Assembly: GCF_002067035.1 (NCBI RefSeq)
Contig: NZ_MVQB01000042.1
Span: 1-37,071 of the forward strand
DNA length: 37,071 bases
From: Methanoregula sp. PtaB.Bin085
Lineage (GTDB): Archaea > Halobacteriota > Methanomicrobia > Methanomicrobiales > Methanospirillaceae
Reading direction: 5' to 3'
This document shows, in pieces, positions 1-8,365 of this stretch (position 1 is the first letter of the stretch; every line of letters begins with the position of its first letter). The notes below the pieces were generated by a model. That model saw only the letters and a list, made by a program, of their open reading frames with translations. It was not told where the DNA came from and ran no database searches. The translations under genes and the position numbers were made by a program.

Positions 1-21
1 CAGCACCAGAGAACTCAGCAA

Positions 22-104
22 TGCGAGAAGCAGGAGTTGAACCTGCGAACCCCTTCGGGAACAGATCTTGAGTCTGCCTCTGTTGGCCACTTAGATATTC
101 TCGC
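22..104 (-). tRNA. tRNA-Leu (anticodon CAA)
   Basis: The minus strand folds as a complete class II tRNA. There is a 7-bp acceptor stem (GCGAGAA with TTCTCGC, discriminator A), a 5-bp anticodon stem with the loop CTCAAGA, and a T-arm GCAGG/CCTGC with the loop TTCAACT. A long variable arm (TCCCGAAGGGG) is typical of leucine and serine tRNAs. The anticodon CAA is the complement of positions 68-70 and reads UUG. No intron is visible and CCA is not encoded. Confidence 0.95.
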
Positions 105-205
105 TCAGTATACTGTTGGCATTGGGATGTAAAAGCGTTAACATGGAGGGATCACCAGCTGCCCGCACCATACATCTTTGTATCCGCTGCTTCCATGATC
201 ATACG

Positions 206-1363
206 ATGTTTACCGGGATCCAGAACAGCAGGTACCGGGATTTCTTTGTCATCCTCCCCCTTATCATCGGGTTTTTGTCCCTGCTCGTGCTTGCGATCAG
301 CGGGATGCTCTCGGGAAGCGTTGAAGAGTTAGTCGTTGCCGGGGCCATGGTTGCCCCCTTCGTCATCCTCGCCCTGCTTGCATACACCGGCGAACAGAAC
401 AGCATGGCCCGTTATCTGGCCGTTCTCTGGCTTCTCGGGCTGCTCTTCTGCATCGCAACCATGAGTTTCATATTCAGCCTCGACCCGGCTGCTGCATGGT
501 CGGATGATCCGGATGCCCTTGACCGGTACCTTGAATCCCTGTCTGCAGAAAAAGCAACCGGGCTCCTGCTGGTCCCGTTCGGAACAGCGTTCATCTGCCT
601 GATTGGATTCTCCCGGGCGTTCCGCGGGCTGCTCGCGCGGGTGCTGCCTTTCGACCCGGACTCCTTCATCCACATGGCCGGTCTTGTCTGTATCCTTGCC
701 CTCGTCATGATACCCGTCATTCCGCTCATCATCACCGGCAATGCCCCGTTCCTCAACCCCGCGATGCAGAGAACGCTCGGGATCGGGCTTGAGGAACCGG
801 GATCAACGGTCAGGCTGGATGCATTCATGCTGATCTGGACGGTCATCGGCTCGTTCTTCATGGTGGGTCTCTGGCTGCGCAGGGACCTTTCGTCAACATT
901 CGAACGGCTCGGGCTTGTTTATCCCACGGCGGGACAGGTTGCCACGGGCATCGTCACCGGTATCGTCCTTGTTGCGGTATTCTGGGTTTTCGATGACGCC
1001 GTAACAGCCCTCTTTTCAGCATACGGGATCCCGACAACCGACGATACGCTGGTCAACAATCTCTTCCTGGCATCCTTCACCCCGCTTGCCGCAGTCATGG
1101 CCTCCGTCTCGGCAGGGCTTGGCGAAGAGCTCTCGATCCGGGGGGTCATCCAGCCGAGATTTGGGATCGTCCTGTCGGCACTTGTCTTTGCATCGCTGCA
1201 CGCATACCAGTATGCATGGGACGGGCTGCTCGGCGTCTTTCTTGTCGGTATCTGTTTTGGCATACTCCGGAAGCGTACCAACACGACAACGAGCGCCATC
1301 TCCCACGGGATCTACGATCTGACCCTGTTCGCGCTGATCATGGCGGGGATTACGACATTGTGA
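206..1363 (+). CDS. CPBP family intramembrane metalloprotease (CAAX prenyl protease-like)
   Basis: A multi-pass membrane protein of 385 residues whose C-terminal part carries the three CPBP (Abi/CAAX protease) motifs: EExxxR at E307-E308-R312, FxxxH ending at H332, and HxxxD at H367-D371. These residues form the metal-binding active site in the family. The N-terminal two thirds is several hydrophobic helices. The frame is open from a TTG at 116 and also contains an ATG at 143, but the stretch before 206 is polar and unlike the family. I chose the ATG at 206 (MFTGIQN), which is followed directly by the first membrane helix. None of the three starts has a good ribosome binding site. The substrate is unknown; family members process prenylated proteins or act in immunity to peptides. 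It converges on the PolD gene. Confidence 0.82.
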   Translation: MFTGIQNSRYRDFFVILPLIIGFLSLLVLAISGMLSGSVEELVVAGAMVAPFVILALLAYTGEQNSMARYLAVLWLLGLLFCIATMSFIFSLDPAAAWSDDPDALDRYLESLSAEKATGLLLVPFGTAFICLIGFSRAFRGLLARVLPFDPDSFIHMAGLVCILALVMIPVIPLIITGNAPFLNPAMQRTLGIGLEEPGSTVRLDAFMLIWTVIGSFFMVGLWLRRDLSSTFERLGLVYPTAGQVATGIVTGIVLVAVFWVFDDAVTALFSAYGIPTTDDTLVNNLFLASFTPLAAVMASVSAGLGEELSIRGVIQPRFGIVLSALVFASLHAYQYAWDGLLGVFLVGICFGILRKRTNTTTSAISHGIYDLTLFALIMAGITTL

Positions 1364-1427
1364 TTTCTTCAGAATTTTTCACTGCTTATCTCATGATTTC
1401 AGCAGAAAATCTTCAACCCCGCATGTC

Positions 1428-1450
1428 GAAGAATTGCTGCGCAATTCTTC
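1428..1450. terminator. Stem-loop between convergent genes
   Basis: A perfect 10-bp inverted repeat (GAAGAATTGC / GCAATTCTTC) with a TGC loop lies in the 115-bp gap between the convergent CPBP protease and PolD genes. Its position suggests a bidirectional transcription end or RNA-stability element. There is no long T-run directly after it, so terminator function is an inference. Confidence 0.45.
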
Positions 1451-1478
1451 TCCAACCCCTGGTCTGACAATCTTCGGT

Positions 1479-4400
1479 TTACATAAAATCCGCAAGCCCC
1501 AGCTGCTCCTGCTTCTCTTCACCGAATGTGGAGGTGATGGCAAGGTCGAGCACCTCCATCCGCTGCTTCGTGTACTCGGAGATGTTGTACTTCCGGCACA
1601 TCTCCCGCGACATCTCGAGGTATTTCTTGACCGAGCCCTCGTGGACGGTGGGGATGATGTTGCCGTTGCAGATGCCCCGGCCTTTGAACTTCGTGCATTT
1701 GCCGGCAAGGGGCATCCGGCGGTAACTCGTGTTGCATTTCGTGCACCGGAACTTCTGCTTGGAGAAGGCTGATAGGTTACCCATGAGGTCGCGGAGGAAG
1801 TGCGTGGTGAGGACCCGTTCCGCAACGTCATCGGCATCGACGGCCCTGATCATGCCGGCAAGCGTCAGCTCCGCCTCGAGCTTGTCGGTCATTGTCTTCA
1901 TCTGGGTGTACATGGACTCGAGCGGTCCCGCAGAGATATCCGAGGTATCGTGCGTGAACTGGAATCCCTCGACCGAGGCCTCCGTCCCCACCCTGCTCTC
2001 GACCCGATCGATCAGCTTGACGATCGACTTGGGCTCCGCGTATGCAAGGGCGCCGGTATAGACCTCAAGGGGATAATGATCGCAGACATCGACGTTCAGG
2101 GCTTCCTTGTCGATCTCGGAGGGATCGATACGGCTGGTCAGGACAAGCGGGGCGTCCATCGACCCTCCCCGGTTCTGGGGCAGGAACGAGCGCGAGAAGT
2201 TGATCAGTCCGTCGAGGAGGAGCATGATGCAGTCCTCGTCGCCATCGCACTGGCCGGTGAAGATTCCGTTTGCCACGAGTGTGTGGTCGGTGTCGACCGT
2301 CAGGCAATAGACCCTTTCCTCGGGCGCCGGCACGGGCTCAACGGCGGCAACGCGGTCGGACATCACGCAGGTTCCCTCAAAGACAGGGACGGCATCCCCG
2401 GCCTTCAGCTCCATAGCACGGAGTTTGCGGAGGTAACTGGTGTCCCAGACCAGCATCGCGTGGTCTGGCGTGACGACCAGTTCCCGGCCCCTGCCCGTCA
2501 TGATCCGGAGCAGGTGGGCGGGCGAGCGGTGGATGGAGACCGAAGTAACCTTCCGGATGTGGATCATACCGTTCGTGTCAACGGTCCTGACAGCGAATGG
2601 TCGTGCGGGGTCCGAGTAGTACGTGCCGAGCCGGTCAATGCCCGGGCGGGAGAGGTCGAAGTTCTCCATCACGAACTTCCGGATCGGGATCTTTGTCCAA
2701 CGGCGGCCTTCCATGACCTCGATCTCGGTATCGCCAAAGAAGCAGTTCCGCCGTTTCGCGGCATGGAAGAACGGGTGGGCATATCCAACGTTCGCCCGGG
2801 TGAACCCGACGATCCGGGCAAGGACGCCGGCGCTCGTGTGCGGGGCCAGGCCGATGACGAGGTGGCCGACCAGGTCGTCAGGGCACTTCACGTTGTAGAA
2901 CGATTCGAGGCCATAGCATTTGACCAGCAGGTCGTCTATGAACTGTGCAACGCTGACCATATACTCGGCGCAGGAGTCCGAGACAAGAATGTCCTGCGGG
3001 TGGAGCTCAACCACCTGCGAGGAATTCTGCAGATCGTAGCCCCGGGTATCCTTCGTATACCCGAGTTCACGAAGCTTCTCCACGGGAACCCGGACCTCCC
3101 CGGGGCGGATGTGCGTCAGCGGGAGATCGATCATGTCGAACCGCGTTGTCCCGTCCTTGAAAACCCAGATATTCCGGGTCGCCCGAAGGATCCCCTTCTC
3201 CATCGCCTCGACTGTCTTCTCCTTCGAGATGACACCCTTGACGCCCTTGACCAGGGCAACACTGTCCGTCTTCAGCCCGAGGCGTTCCATGACCTTTGCA
3301 TACTCGGTTTTCACATCGAGGGTCAGCCGCTGGCTGCAGGTTGCCGGGGCATCGCAGCCGGGGCAGCGGGGGAACGTTGTCTCCCGGCCGCACTTCGTGC
3401 AGGTAAAGACCGCATCGGTATGCCCCCCGCATTTTTCGCACCGGTTGAGATACCCTGTCTCACCGCACTGCGAGCACCGGCGACGCCCGACCTCAATCTC
3501 GATGATCCCCCCCGCCTTCTGGAAATCGAGATCGGTGTTGTCCTGGTCAGTCTCTGCGGTATGAGCGGACGCCGACTGGAACGAGCGCCGGGCACCGCCC
3601 GAGTCTCCGAGAGGGAAGAGGACGTGCGGCGGCGGATTCATCTTCCGGGGTTTCGACTTGCCCGGCCGGCCCATGCGCCCGCCGATCCGCGTACCCGACC
3701 GGGACCGCATCTTCAGGCCGCTCACGTGCATCACGAGGTCAAGCGGGGCGGCATCCGTTGGGACGCTGTTCCATGCATCGCGTTTCTTCAGGCTATCGTC
3801 AAGGCCAAGGCAGGCAGCAAAAGCATGCCAGGTCCGGATTTCGATGCTGCCATTGTCGAGCACAGTGTGAGGGATGAGGAGCAGCTCGAGCGATGCCTTG
3901 ACAGCGGGATCGGGGGGGATGCGGAGCACGCCGTCAGTGATCGATCCACCGGAAGCAACCGAATCCGCCAGCGCCCGGATCTGGCCGGAGGTAATATCGT
4001 CCCAGAACCAGGTATACTCCGGGTAAAGGTATCCGCCGGCGCGGGCCATCGCGAGAGCCTCCTCCTCGTCTTTCGGGGGTTTGACCCCGTCGCCGGCATC
4101 CAGCTGCCACCATTCAGCGCAGTATCCCGCGGGGACGAGCGGGTGGTTGTTCTCCAAAAATTCCCCGTACGAGATGAGGATCTCGCCGACGTCAAGGATC
4201 TTCTCGATCTTCCCGTTCAGCCGTTTCGCGGTTGCCTCGTCACTGATGCGGAGCACATCCCCGTTCTTCAGCCTCACGGTCGGCCCCTCGATGGAATCGA
4301 CCGGCACCACGCCGCAGGCCTTGCCCGGGCGCTCGGTCTTCATCTGGGTGCCGGTAGCAAGGAATTCCCCGAGCACGTAGAGCGTTGCCGGGTGGATGCC

Positions 4401-5399
4401 GGCGGCCGCAAAGCCGGTGTTCCGGCTTCTCCCGTACCGGAGCCGGAACCCGCCCTTGCGCATCGGGTACGAGAAGACCGGCCGGCCTCCGATTAGATCG
4501 CGGAGGTACTTGTCGAGCGGTTTGATCCCTGCCGCTTTCTCCCCGTCACCTCCCTTTGCCGCACCGGCGATCAGCTTGTCCAGCCAGTCCCAGCCGGACA
4601 TCTTCATCTTCTCGACCCGGCCCTTGAGCTTCCGGGCTTTCCCGGCAATCCCTTCGCCGATGACGAGCGCCATGCCGCCACGGACCACGTTCGTTTCCAC
4701 GCGCTCGAGGTTGCGGTGGCCGGAGACCTCCTCCTGCTCGGTGGCCTCGCCGTCGATACAGACCGGGCAGTTCTCGATGATAAGCCGGATCTCGGCCTCG
4801 CTCGGGAGGTACTGGAGGTTCATGATGTTGTTGTACTGCCGGATCTCCTCCACGTACCGTTCGACCTCCTCCTGCCTCGGGATGTAGCGGTTGATCCCCA
4901 GTTTCTGGCGCACGTAGTCGCCCACGAGCACCGACATTGCCTGAGCCGTTCCGCCGGCGCTCCGGATCGGGCCCGCGTAGAAGATCATCAGGTACTGGGT
5001 GCCGTCGTCGTTCTTTCCGAGGGAAACCTTCGCGATCCCTTCTGTCGGCGCCGAGACAACCCCCTCGGTCAGGAGCGCCATGGCAACGCGGATCGCGTGG
5101 TCGAGGACCTCCATAGTGTCCTTCTCGCCGAACTTCCGGGCAACGAAGTCGTCGCCGATGCGGAGCGCCGCTTCCTCGCGGGACATCGTTGCCTCGAGCT
5201 CGCGGATCCGGGCGGCCACTCCTTTCACCCCGATCAGGACTTCGACGCGGTCGGCAAGGTCGCTTGCGATCGGGATCTCTACATCGAGCGACGGGTCGAG
5301 GCCCTTTTTCCGGGCCTCCTTCGCTATCGCAATGGCGCGGTGCAGTTCGTCGAGCAGAGACTTCTCATAGGCCTGCATCGCGGGCGAGAGCCTGAGCAT
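1479..5399 (-). CDS. polC: DNA polymerase D large subunit (DP2), with intein
   Basis: Catalytic subunit of the archaeal replicative polymerase PolD, which pairs with the exonuclease subunit DP1 (not in this window). The precursor is 1306 residues; removal of a 165-residue intein leaves 1141, a usual DP2 length. Family signatures seen are the N-terminal segment with [13 protein letters not shown], several zinc-ribbon CxxC pairs in the middle, the catalytic acidic motif CDGDED (residues 1051-1056), the following FLPQNRGG segment, and C-terminal zinc cysteines (FRCTKC). The very C-terminus, QLGLADFM, fits a PCNA-interacting (PIP) box. The ATG start at 5399 begins [12 protein letters not shown], as in DP2 proteins. 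It lies downstream of a HEAT-repeat gene on the same strand, 114 bp away, and may be co-transcribed with it. Confidence 0.97.
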   Translation of the reverse strand: MLRLSPAMQAYEKSLLDELHRAIAIAKEARKKGLDPSLDVEIPIASDLADRVEVLIGVKGVAARIRELEATMSREEAALRIGDDFVARKFGEKDTMEVLDHAIRVAMALLTEGVVSAPTEGIAKVSLGKNDDGTQYLMIFYAGPIRSAGGTAQAMSVLVGDYVRQKLGINRYIPRQEEVERYVEEIRQYNNIMNLQYLPSEAEIRLIIENCPVCIDGEATEQEEVSGHRNLERVETNVVRGGMALVIGEGIAGKARKLKGRVEKMKMSGWDWLDKLIAGAAKGGDGEKAAGIKPLDKYLRDLIGGRPVFSYPMRKGGFRLRYGRSRNTGFAAAGIHPATLYVLGEFLATGTQMKTERPGKACGVVPVDSIEGPTVRLKNGDVLRISDEATAKRLNGKIEKILDVGEILISYGEFLENNHPLVPAGYCAEWWQLDAGDGVKPPKDEEEALAMARAGGYLYPEYTWFWDDITSGQIRALADSVASGGSITDGVLRIPPDPAVKASLELLLIPHTVLDNGSIEIRTWHAFAACLGLDDSLKKRDAWNSVPTDAAPLDLVMHVSGLKMRSRSGTRIGGRMGRPGKSKPRKMNPPPHVLFPLGDSGGARRSFQSASAHTAETDQDNTDLDFQKAGGIIEIEVGRRRCSQCGETGYLNRCEKCGGHTDAVFTCTKCGRETTFPRCPGCDAPATCSQRLTLDVKTEYAKVMERLGLKTDSVALVKGVKGVISKEKTVEAMEKGILRATRNIWVFKDGTTRFDMIDLPLTHIRPGEVRVPVEKLRELGYTKDTRGYDLQNSSQVVELHPQDILVSDSCAEYMVSVAQFIDDLLVKCYGLESFYNVKCPDDLVGHLVIGLAPHTSAGVLARIVGFTRANVGYAHPFFHAAKRRNCFFGDTEIEVMEGRRWTKIPIRKFVMENFDLSRPGIDRLGTYYSDPARPFAVRTVDTNGMIHIRKVTSVSIHRSPAHLLRIMTGRGRELVVTPDHAMLVWDTSYLRKLRAMELKAGDAVPVFEGTCVMSDRVAAVEPVPAPEERVYCLTVDTDHTLVANGIFTGQCDGDEDCIMLLLDGLINFSRSFLPQNRGGSMDAPLVLTSRIDPSEIDKEALNVDVCDHYPLEVYTGALAYAEPKSIVKLIDRVESRVGTEASVEGFQFTHDTSDISAGPLESMYTQMKTMTDKLEAELTLAGMIRAVDADDVAERVLTTHFLRDLMGNLSAFSKQKFRCTKCNTSYRRMPLAGKCTKFKGRGICNGNIIPTVHEGSVKKYLEMSREMCRKYNISEYTKQRMEVLDLAITSTFGEEKQEQLGLADFM
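2250..2744 (-). other. Mini-intein in PolD DP2, 165 residues, C-terminal Gln
   Basis: In-frame insertion between KRRN (residues 882-885) and CDGDED of DP2, splitting the catalytic motif. Splicing blocks are readable: block A starts with Cys1 ([10 protein letters not shown]), block B has SPAH with His77, and block F/G is [10 protein letters not shown] followed by [11 protein letters not shown], with Cys as the +1 extein residue. The last intein residue is Gln165 and the penultimate is Gly, instead of the usual His-Asn. C-terminal Gln is known for a Pyrococcus PolII intein, so splicing is still plausible. There is no room for a homing endonuclease domain (no LAGLIDADG motif), so it is a mini-intein. 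Confidence 0.93.
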
Positions 5400-5513
5400 A
5401 CCGGTAAATTCTGCGGGGTGGGATTTATGGCTTGGGATTACGGCCGGCAGATGACGGAGGAGTTCGTATGAAAAACAGGAAGGGATTTTCCAGTCAGGCC
5501 AGCGGGGTTGCTG

Positions 5514-6056
5514 TCACGAAGTTTTTTCTTCCTGCACCTTCCTCACCACCTCCGCAAGACCGTTCTCGCCCATCTGCCAGAGGGTGAGGGTGACGCACTG
5601 CCGGATTATCTCGTCCGGGTCATCGAGCCGGCGCGTAAGCTGCTCCACTGCAGACTTTCCGATCCGGCAGAGCGCCTGCGCCAGGAATCCCCGGAGCTCG
5701 CGGTCGTCACTTGCCATGCCGTCGATTAAATTGTCAACGGCGGGTTCACCGATCTCGCCGAGCGCTGCAGCGGCGTACTTCCTGAACTCACGGTCTGCAT
5801 TCTTCTCCATTGCCATGATGAGCGGGATAATGGCAGGTTCGCCGATGCGGGAGAGCGCGATCGCAATGTACCAGCGCTCGTCATTGTTCCCGGCATTCGC
5901 GAGTGCTTCAACAAGCGGCCGGGCGGCAGGTTCACCGCACTGTTTCAGCGCTGAGACTGCACCGTGACGCCGTTCAATCGCAGGATCTTTCAGGGCTGCT
6001 ATCTGGCGCTGGATCTCATCGCTCCCTTCCTCCCCGTTGTCGCTATCACAGGACAT
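5514..6056 (-). CDS. HEAT-repeat (PBS-lyase type) protein
   Basis: A soluble 180-residue protein made of about five HEAT-like helical repeats of roughly 30 residues. Each has the pattern ALGxIGEPAVxxLI, clearest at RIGEPAIIPLI, EIGEPAVDNLI and RIGKSAVEQL. Such repeats are protein-interaction scaffolds; no catalytic residues are visible and the partner cannot be told. The acidic N-terminus (MSCDSDNGEEGSDE) follows an ATG at 6056. A TATA-like GATTATAGTT on the minus strand (6111-6120) would place the transcript start near 6090. The gene lies 114 bp upstream of the PolD gene on the same strand. A longer relative with the same repeat type is at 29244-30452. Confidence 0.85.
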   Translation of the reverse strand: MSCDSDNGEEGSDEIQRQIAALKDPAIERRHGAVSALKQCGEPAARPLVEALANAGNNDERWYIAIALSRIGEPAIIPLIMAMEKNADREFRKYAAAALGEIGEPAVDNLIDGMASDDRELRGFLAQALCRIGKSAVEQLTRRLDDPDEIIRQCVTLTLWQMGENGLAEVVRKVQEEKTS

Positions 6057-6255
6057 ATGTATTACTGAGATGGGTGCCTGAAGGTGATGGTTGTTTGCGT
6101 GTCAGTAAAAAACTATAATCAGGGGAGAGGGCATGAATTTGTTCATTTCGTACCAGGATAAAAAAATGAAAAAGATGCTCTGCAGAACCTGGTGTGAATG
6201 GAGAGTCATACCCGACCGATAAAAATCATGTGAAAATCGGAAATTTATGAGGGTT

Positions 6256-6407
6256 CCCCGCCTCAGGGCCCCTCGCGGGGCACGGCGGGGCCAGAGCAGA
6301 TTCCAAGAAAACGCTTATTGTAAGCCGCCGCGGGAGCGTCCCCGTGGGGGCGGCGGCACCCATCCCAACAGGGGGTTAGGGGGCATCAGCCCCATCATCA
6401 TTTTTTT
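6256..6407 (+). other. Structured intergenic element: three GC-rich hairpins then T7
   Basis: The 444-bp gap 6057-6500 has no convincing gene. It holds three hairpins: 6256-6290 (outer stem CCCCGCC/GGCGGGG, inner GCCCC/GGGGC with loop TCGC), 6324-6357 (8-bp stem GCCGCCGC/GCGGCGGC) and 6380-6393 (GGGGC ATCA GCCCC). These are followed on the plus strand by seven T at 6401-6407. Between the first two, the DNA is AT-richer. No plus-strand gene precedes it, so it is either a small RNA with its own terminator or a dispersed intergenic repeat. The hairpins are seen directly; the role is not known. Confidence 0.5.
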
Positions 6408-6500
6408 CATGCGACAACCATGTGAATCATCATCTCTGCCTGTATCATTTATCGATGCCATTTTCTGGATCTTTCATCAGGATTTGTGAAGAAACCCTGG

Positions 6501-7631
6501 TTATCCAATCCCCATCCACGCCGGCACGAACAGAATGACGAAGAAGACCGCCATCAGTGCGAGGCCGAGCGGGACACCGACCTCCGCCCATTCCCGGCTC
6601 GTGATCTCCAGCTTGCAGGCCGCGATGATGTTGGGGATGTTGCCCGGGATCAGCATGCCTCCGGCGATGAGGAGCCCCATCAGGGCGCTCACGATCTGCT
6701 GGAGGGAGAGCGTGGGCCCGATCTCTGCTGCCGCAAGCGTTGCATTGTCGAGCACAGCCGAGACAATATTCACCCAGTAGAGCCCCGCAGACGGGATGTG
6801 GATGATGTAGGCGAGGATGAGCGGCTTGAATCCCTCGCCAAGGAAGATGAGCGCCATGATGAAGAGGTACACCTTTGCAGCCCGGATAACGATGTCACGC
6901 AGGGACTCCCGCTCGATGATGCACTCGAGTTTTGTATCGCCGGTGTGGCTCCGCCGGAAGAGGAAGACACCGACGAAACCCAGGGCAATGACCGCGGGGA
7001 TGATATAGATGGCGAGGTTGTCGAAGAGGAACGTGAAGCCGGCGTTGAACGGCTCCCCCTTGAGTTTCGAGACCACGATGGTTGTCAGGGGTTCTCCAAG
7101 AGGGGTGAGGCCGGCGCCGAGGCCAATGGCAAAGCAGGCGACCACGGCAATCTCCACCTTCGCCTTCTTCACCACCGGGAGGGCGTTGACGATCTCGACA
7201 AGGATGATAGAGGCGAGGATGGCGGAGATGATACTCGAGACGAGGCCGAGGATGACGATGAGGAAGAAGACGATTGCCGTGAGCGGGAAGCGATCGACGA
7301 TGCCGATGATCACAGATTCCAGCCTGTGATGGAACCAGTAGATGAGGAGCCCGACAAGGAGAACGATCTGGACAATGCCAACCGGTATGCCAGAAACGGT
7401 GGTGATCTTCAGCGGGGCAAGGAGCGCCTCTTCAAGGATCGCAAGGCTCCAGCCGGTTGTCTCGCCGGGGATGGAGGCAAGGCCGGCAATGGTCAGTGCC
7501 GCGACCCCGCAGGCGAAGAGGAAGGCCTCGAGGTTGTGCTCGATACATTTCACCCGGAACGGCAGGATGAGGACGACAAGAAAGATGACCAGAAGGCCGC
7601 CGTTCACGAGGAGTTCCACGCCGTCCACCAC
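6501..7631 (-). CDS. DUF1646 family membrane transporter (ion transporter superfamily)
   Basis: A 376-residue integral membrane protein with about ten to eleven hydrophobic helices. The central GLGAGLTPLGEPLTT segment and the later NIPNIIAACKLEI segment are hallmark conserved loops of the DUF1646 family. That family belongs to the ion transporter superfamily with the NhaD and CitM/ArsB-like carriers. Two half-repeats, each ending in a Gly/Pro-rich re-entrant loop, suggest a secondary carrier, probably of a cation or an anion coupled to one; the substrate cannot be told. The start is GTG at 7631 (a second GTG follows at 7628); the only nearby ATG upstream is out of frame. It is divergent from the ATP synthase H-I operon. 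Confidence 0.82.
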   Translation of the reverse strand: MVDGVELLVNGGLLVIFLVVLILPFRVKCIEHNLEAFLFACGVAALTIAGLASIPGETTGWSLAILEEALLAPLKITTVSGIPVGIVQIVLLVGLLIYWFHHRLESVIIGIVDRFPLTAIVFFLIVILGLVSSIISAILASIILVEIVNALPVVKKAKVEIAVVACFAIGLGAGLTPLGEPLTTIVVSKLKGEPFNAGFTFLFDNLAIYIIPAVIALGFVGVFLFRRSHTGDTKLECIIERESLRDIVIRAAKVYLFIMALIFLGEGFKPLILAYIIHIPSAGLYWVNIVSAVLDNATLAAAEIGPTLSLQQIVSALMGLLIAGGMLIPGNIPNIIAACKLEITSREWAEVGVPLGLALMAVFFVILFVPAWMGIG

Positions 7632-7734
7632 CGTCCCGGCATGCAGAGTGCAGCCGGATTCTTACCAGTTTTTCGCATCCGGGACATTTAATGGGTTTCT
7701 TTCCGCCGGTTCCGGACGTGCACCAGTATGAAGG

Positions 7735-7742
7735 TATAAATA
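7735..7742 (+). promoter_or_regulatory. TATA box of the ATP synthase H-I operon
   Basis: TATAAATA at 7735-7742 is an archaeal TATA consensus. The expected start of transcription is near 7762, giving a leader of about 40 nt before the first gene at 7805. The purine-rich BRE position upstream (GAAGG) is weak. Confidence 0.6.
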
Positions 7743-7804
7743 CTTCATCGATGGTATAGACCAATTGATCACAAAGGGTCAGGCCAAGAGGTGTGGTGTG
7801 GATC

Positions 7805-8002
7805 GTGGCAAAGGATCTTACGAAAGTTATCAGGTCGTTGCAGACCACGGCCGTTGCCCGGTGCAGGGAACGGCTTGACGAGGCTGCCGCGAGGGCAAAG
7901 GACCTGATCAGCAGGAGTGAAGACGACAACGGGAAAACCCCGGCGAACGGGAAACCTGAGTACGGTGTCACGTCGGTACTGAAGCGGAGACACGGCCTGT
8001 AG
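7805..8002 (+). CDS. Small protein of unknown function heading the ATP synthase H-I operon
   Basis: A 65-residue charged, mostly helical protein (MAKDLTKVIRSLQ...) that I do not recognise. GTG codons are in frame at 7793, 7796 and 7805. The GTG at 7805 is preferred because GAGGTG lies about 11 bases upstream, and because it is the last possible start before the amphipathic helix. The first 40 residues look like one long helix rich in Arg, Ala and Glu; the tail is polar (DDNGKTPANG) and ends KRRHGL. It is 17 bp before the subunit H gene and the first gene after the TATA box, so it is co-transcribed with H and I. A role in stalk assembly or regulation is only a guess from position. Real coding status is likely but not certain. 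Confidence 0.6.
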   Translation: MAKDLTKVIRSLQTTAVARCRERLDEAAARAKDLISRSEDDNGKTPANGKPEYGVTSVLKRRHGL

Positions 8003-8019
8003 GAGGGAGGAGATGAGGT

Positions 8020-8343
8020 ATGGATGAGACAGAGAAAACGCTGCTGCAGCAGATACGGGAGAAAGAGGAGGAGTACTTAAAGAAGCTGGAGGGGATAAAA
8101 AAGGAGACCGACGCGGCGATTGCATCGGCTCAGGCGGAAGCCGAAAGCCTGCTCTGTACTGCCGACAGCGCTGCCAAAACCGAGGCCGAACAGTTCTACT
8201 TGCAGGAGAAGGCAAAGATCGAGGCTGAGATCGCAGATCTGAAGCGCACTGCAGCAGCGGAACGCGAATCGGCTGCAGCCAGGGGGGCAAAAAACCTGCC
8301 AAAAGCTGTTGAAGCCATTGCCGGTTACGTGATCAGGGAATAA
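8020..8343 (+). CDS. ahaH: A-type ATP synthase subunit H (peripheral stalk)
   Basis: A 107-residue, almost wholly helical and charged protein (heptad-like Glu/Lys/Ala pattern throughout residues 5-95), as expected for the stalk subunit H/G. In A-type ATP synthases this pairs with subunit E to form the peripheral stator linking the catalytic head to subunit I. A strong purine-rich ribosome binding region (AGGAGGGAGGAG) precedes the ATG at 8020. The neighbour 22 bp downstream is subunit I, which is the H-I order of the Methanosarcina operon. Sequence alone would allow other coiled-coil proteins; the context makes the call firm. Confidence 0.88.
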   Translation: MDETEKTLLQQIREKEEEYLKKLEGIKKETDAAIASAQAEAESLLCTADSAAKTEAEQFYLQEKAKIEAEIADLKRTAAAERESAAARGAKNLPKAVEAIAGYVIRE

Positions 8344-8365
8344 GTGCATCCAGGGGGGAGTTACC

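Noticed and set aside
1800-4496. 898-codon open frame on the plus strand
   Set aside because: It lies antisense to the PolD gene; the protein is Asp/Arg/His-rich with no recognisable domain, a usual shadow in GC-rich DNA.
6486-7691. 401-codon plus-strand open frame rich in Asp, Glu and His
   Set aside because: It is the antisense shadow of the DUF1646 transporter; low-complexity acidic composition reflects antisense membrane-helix codons.
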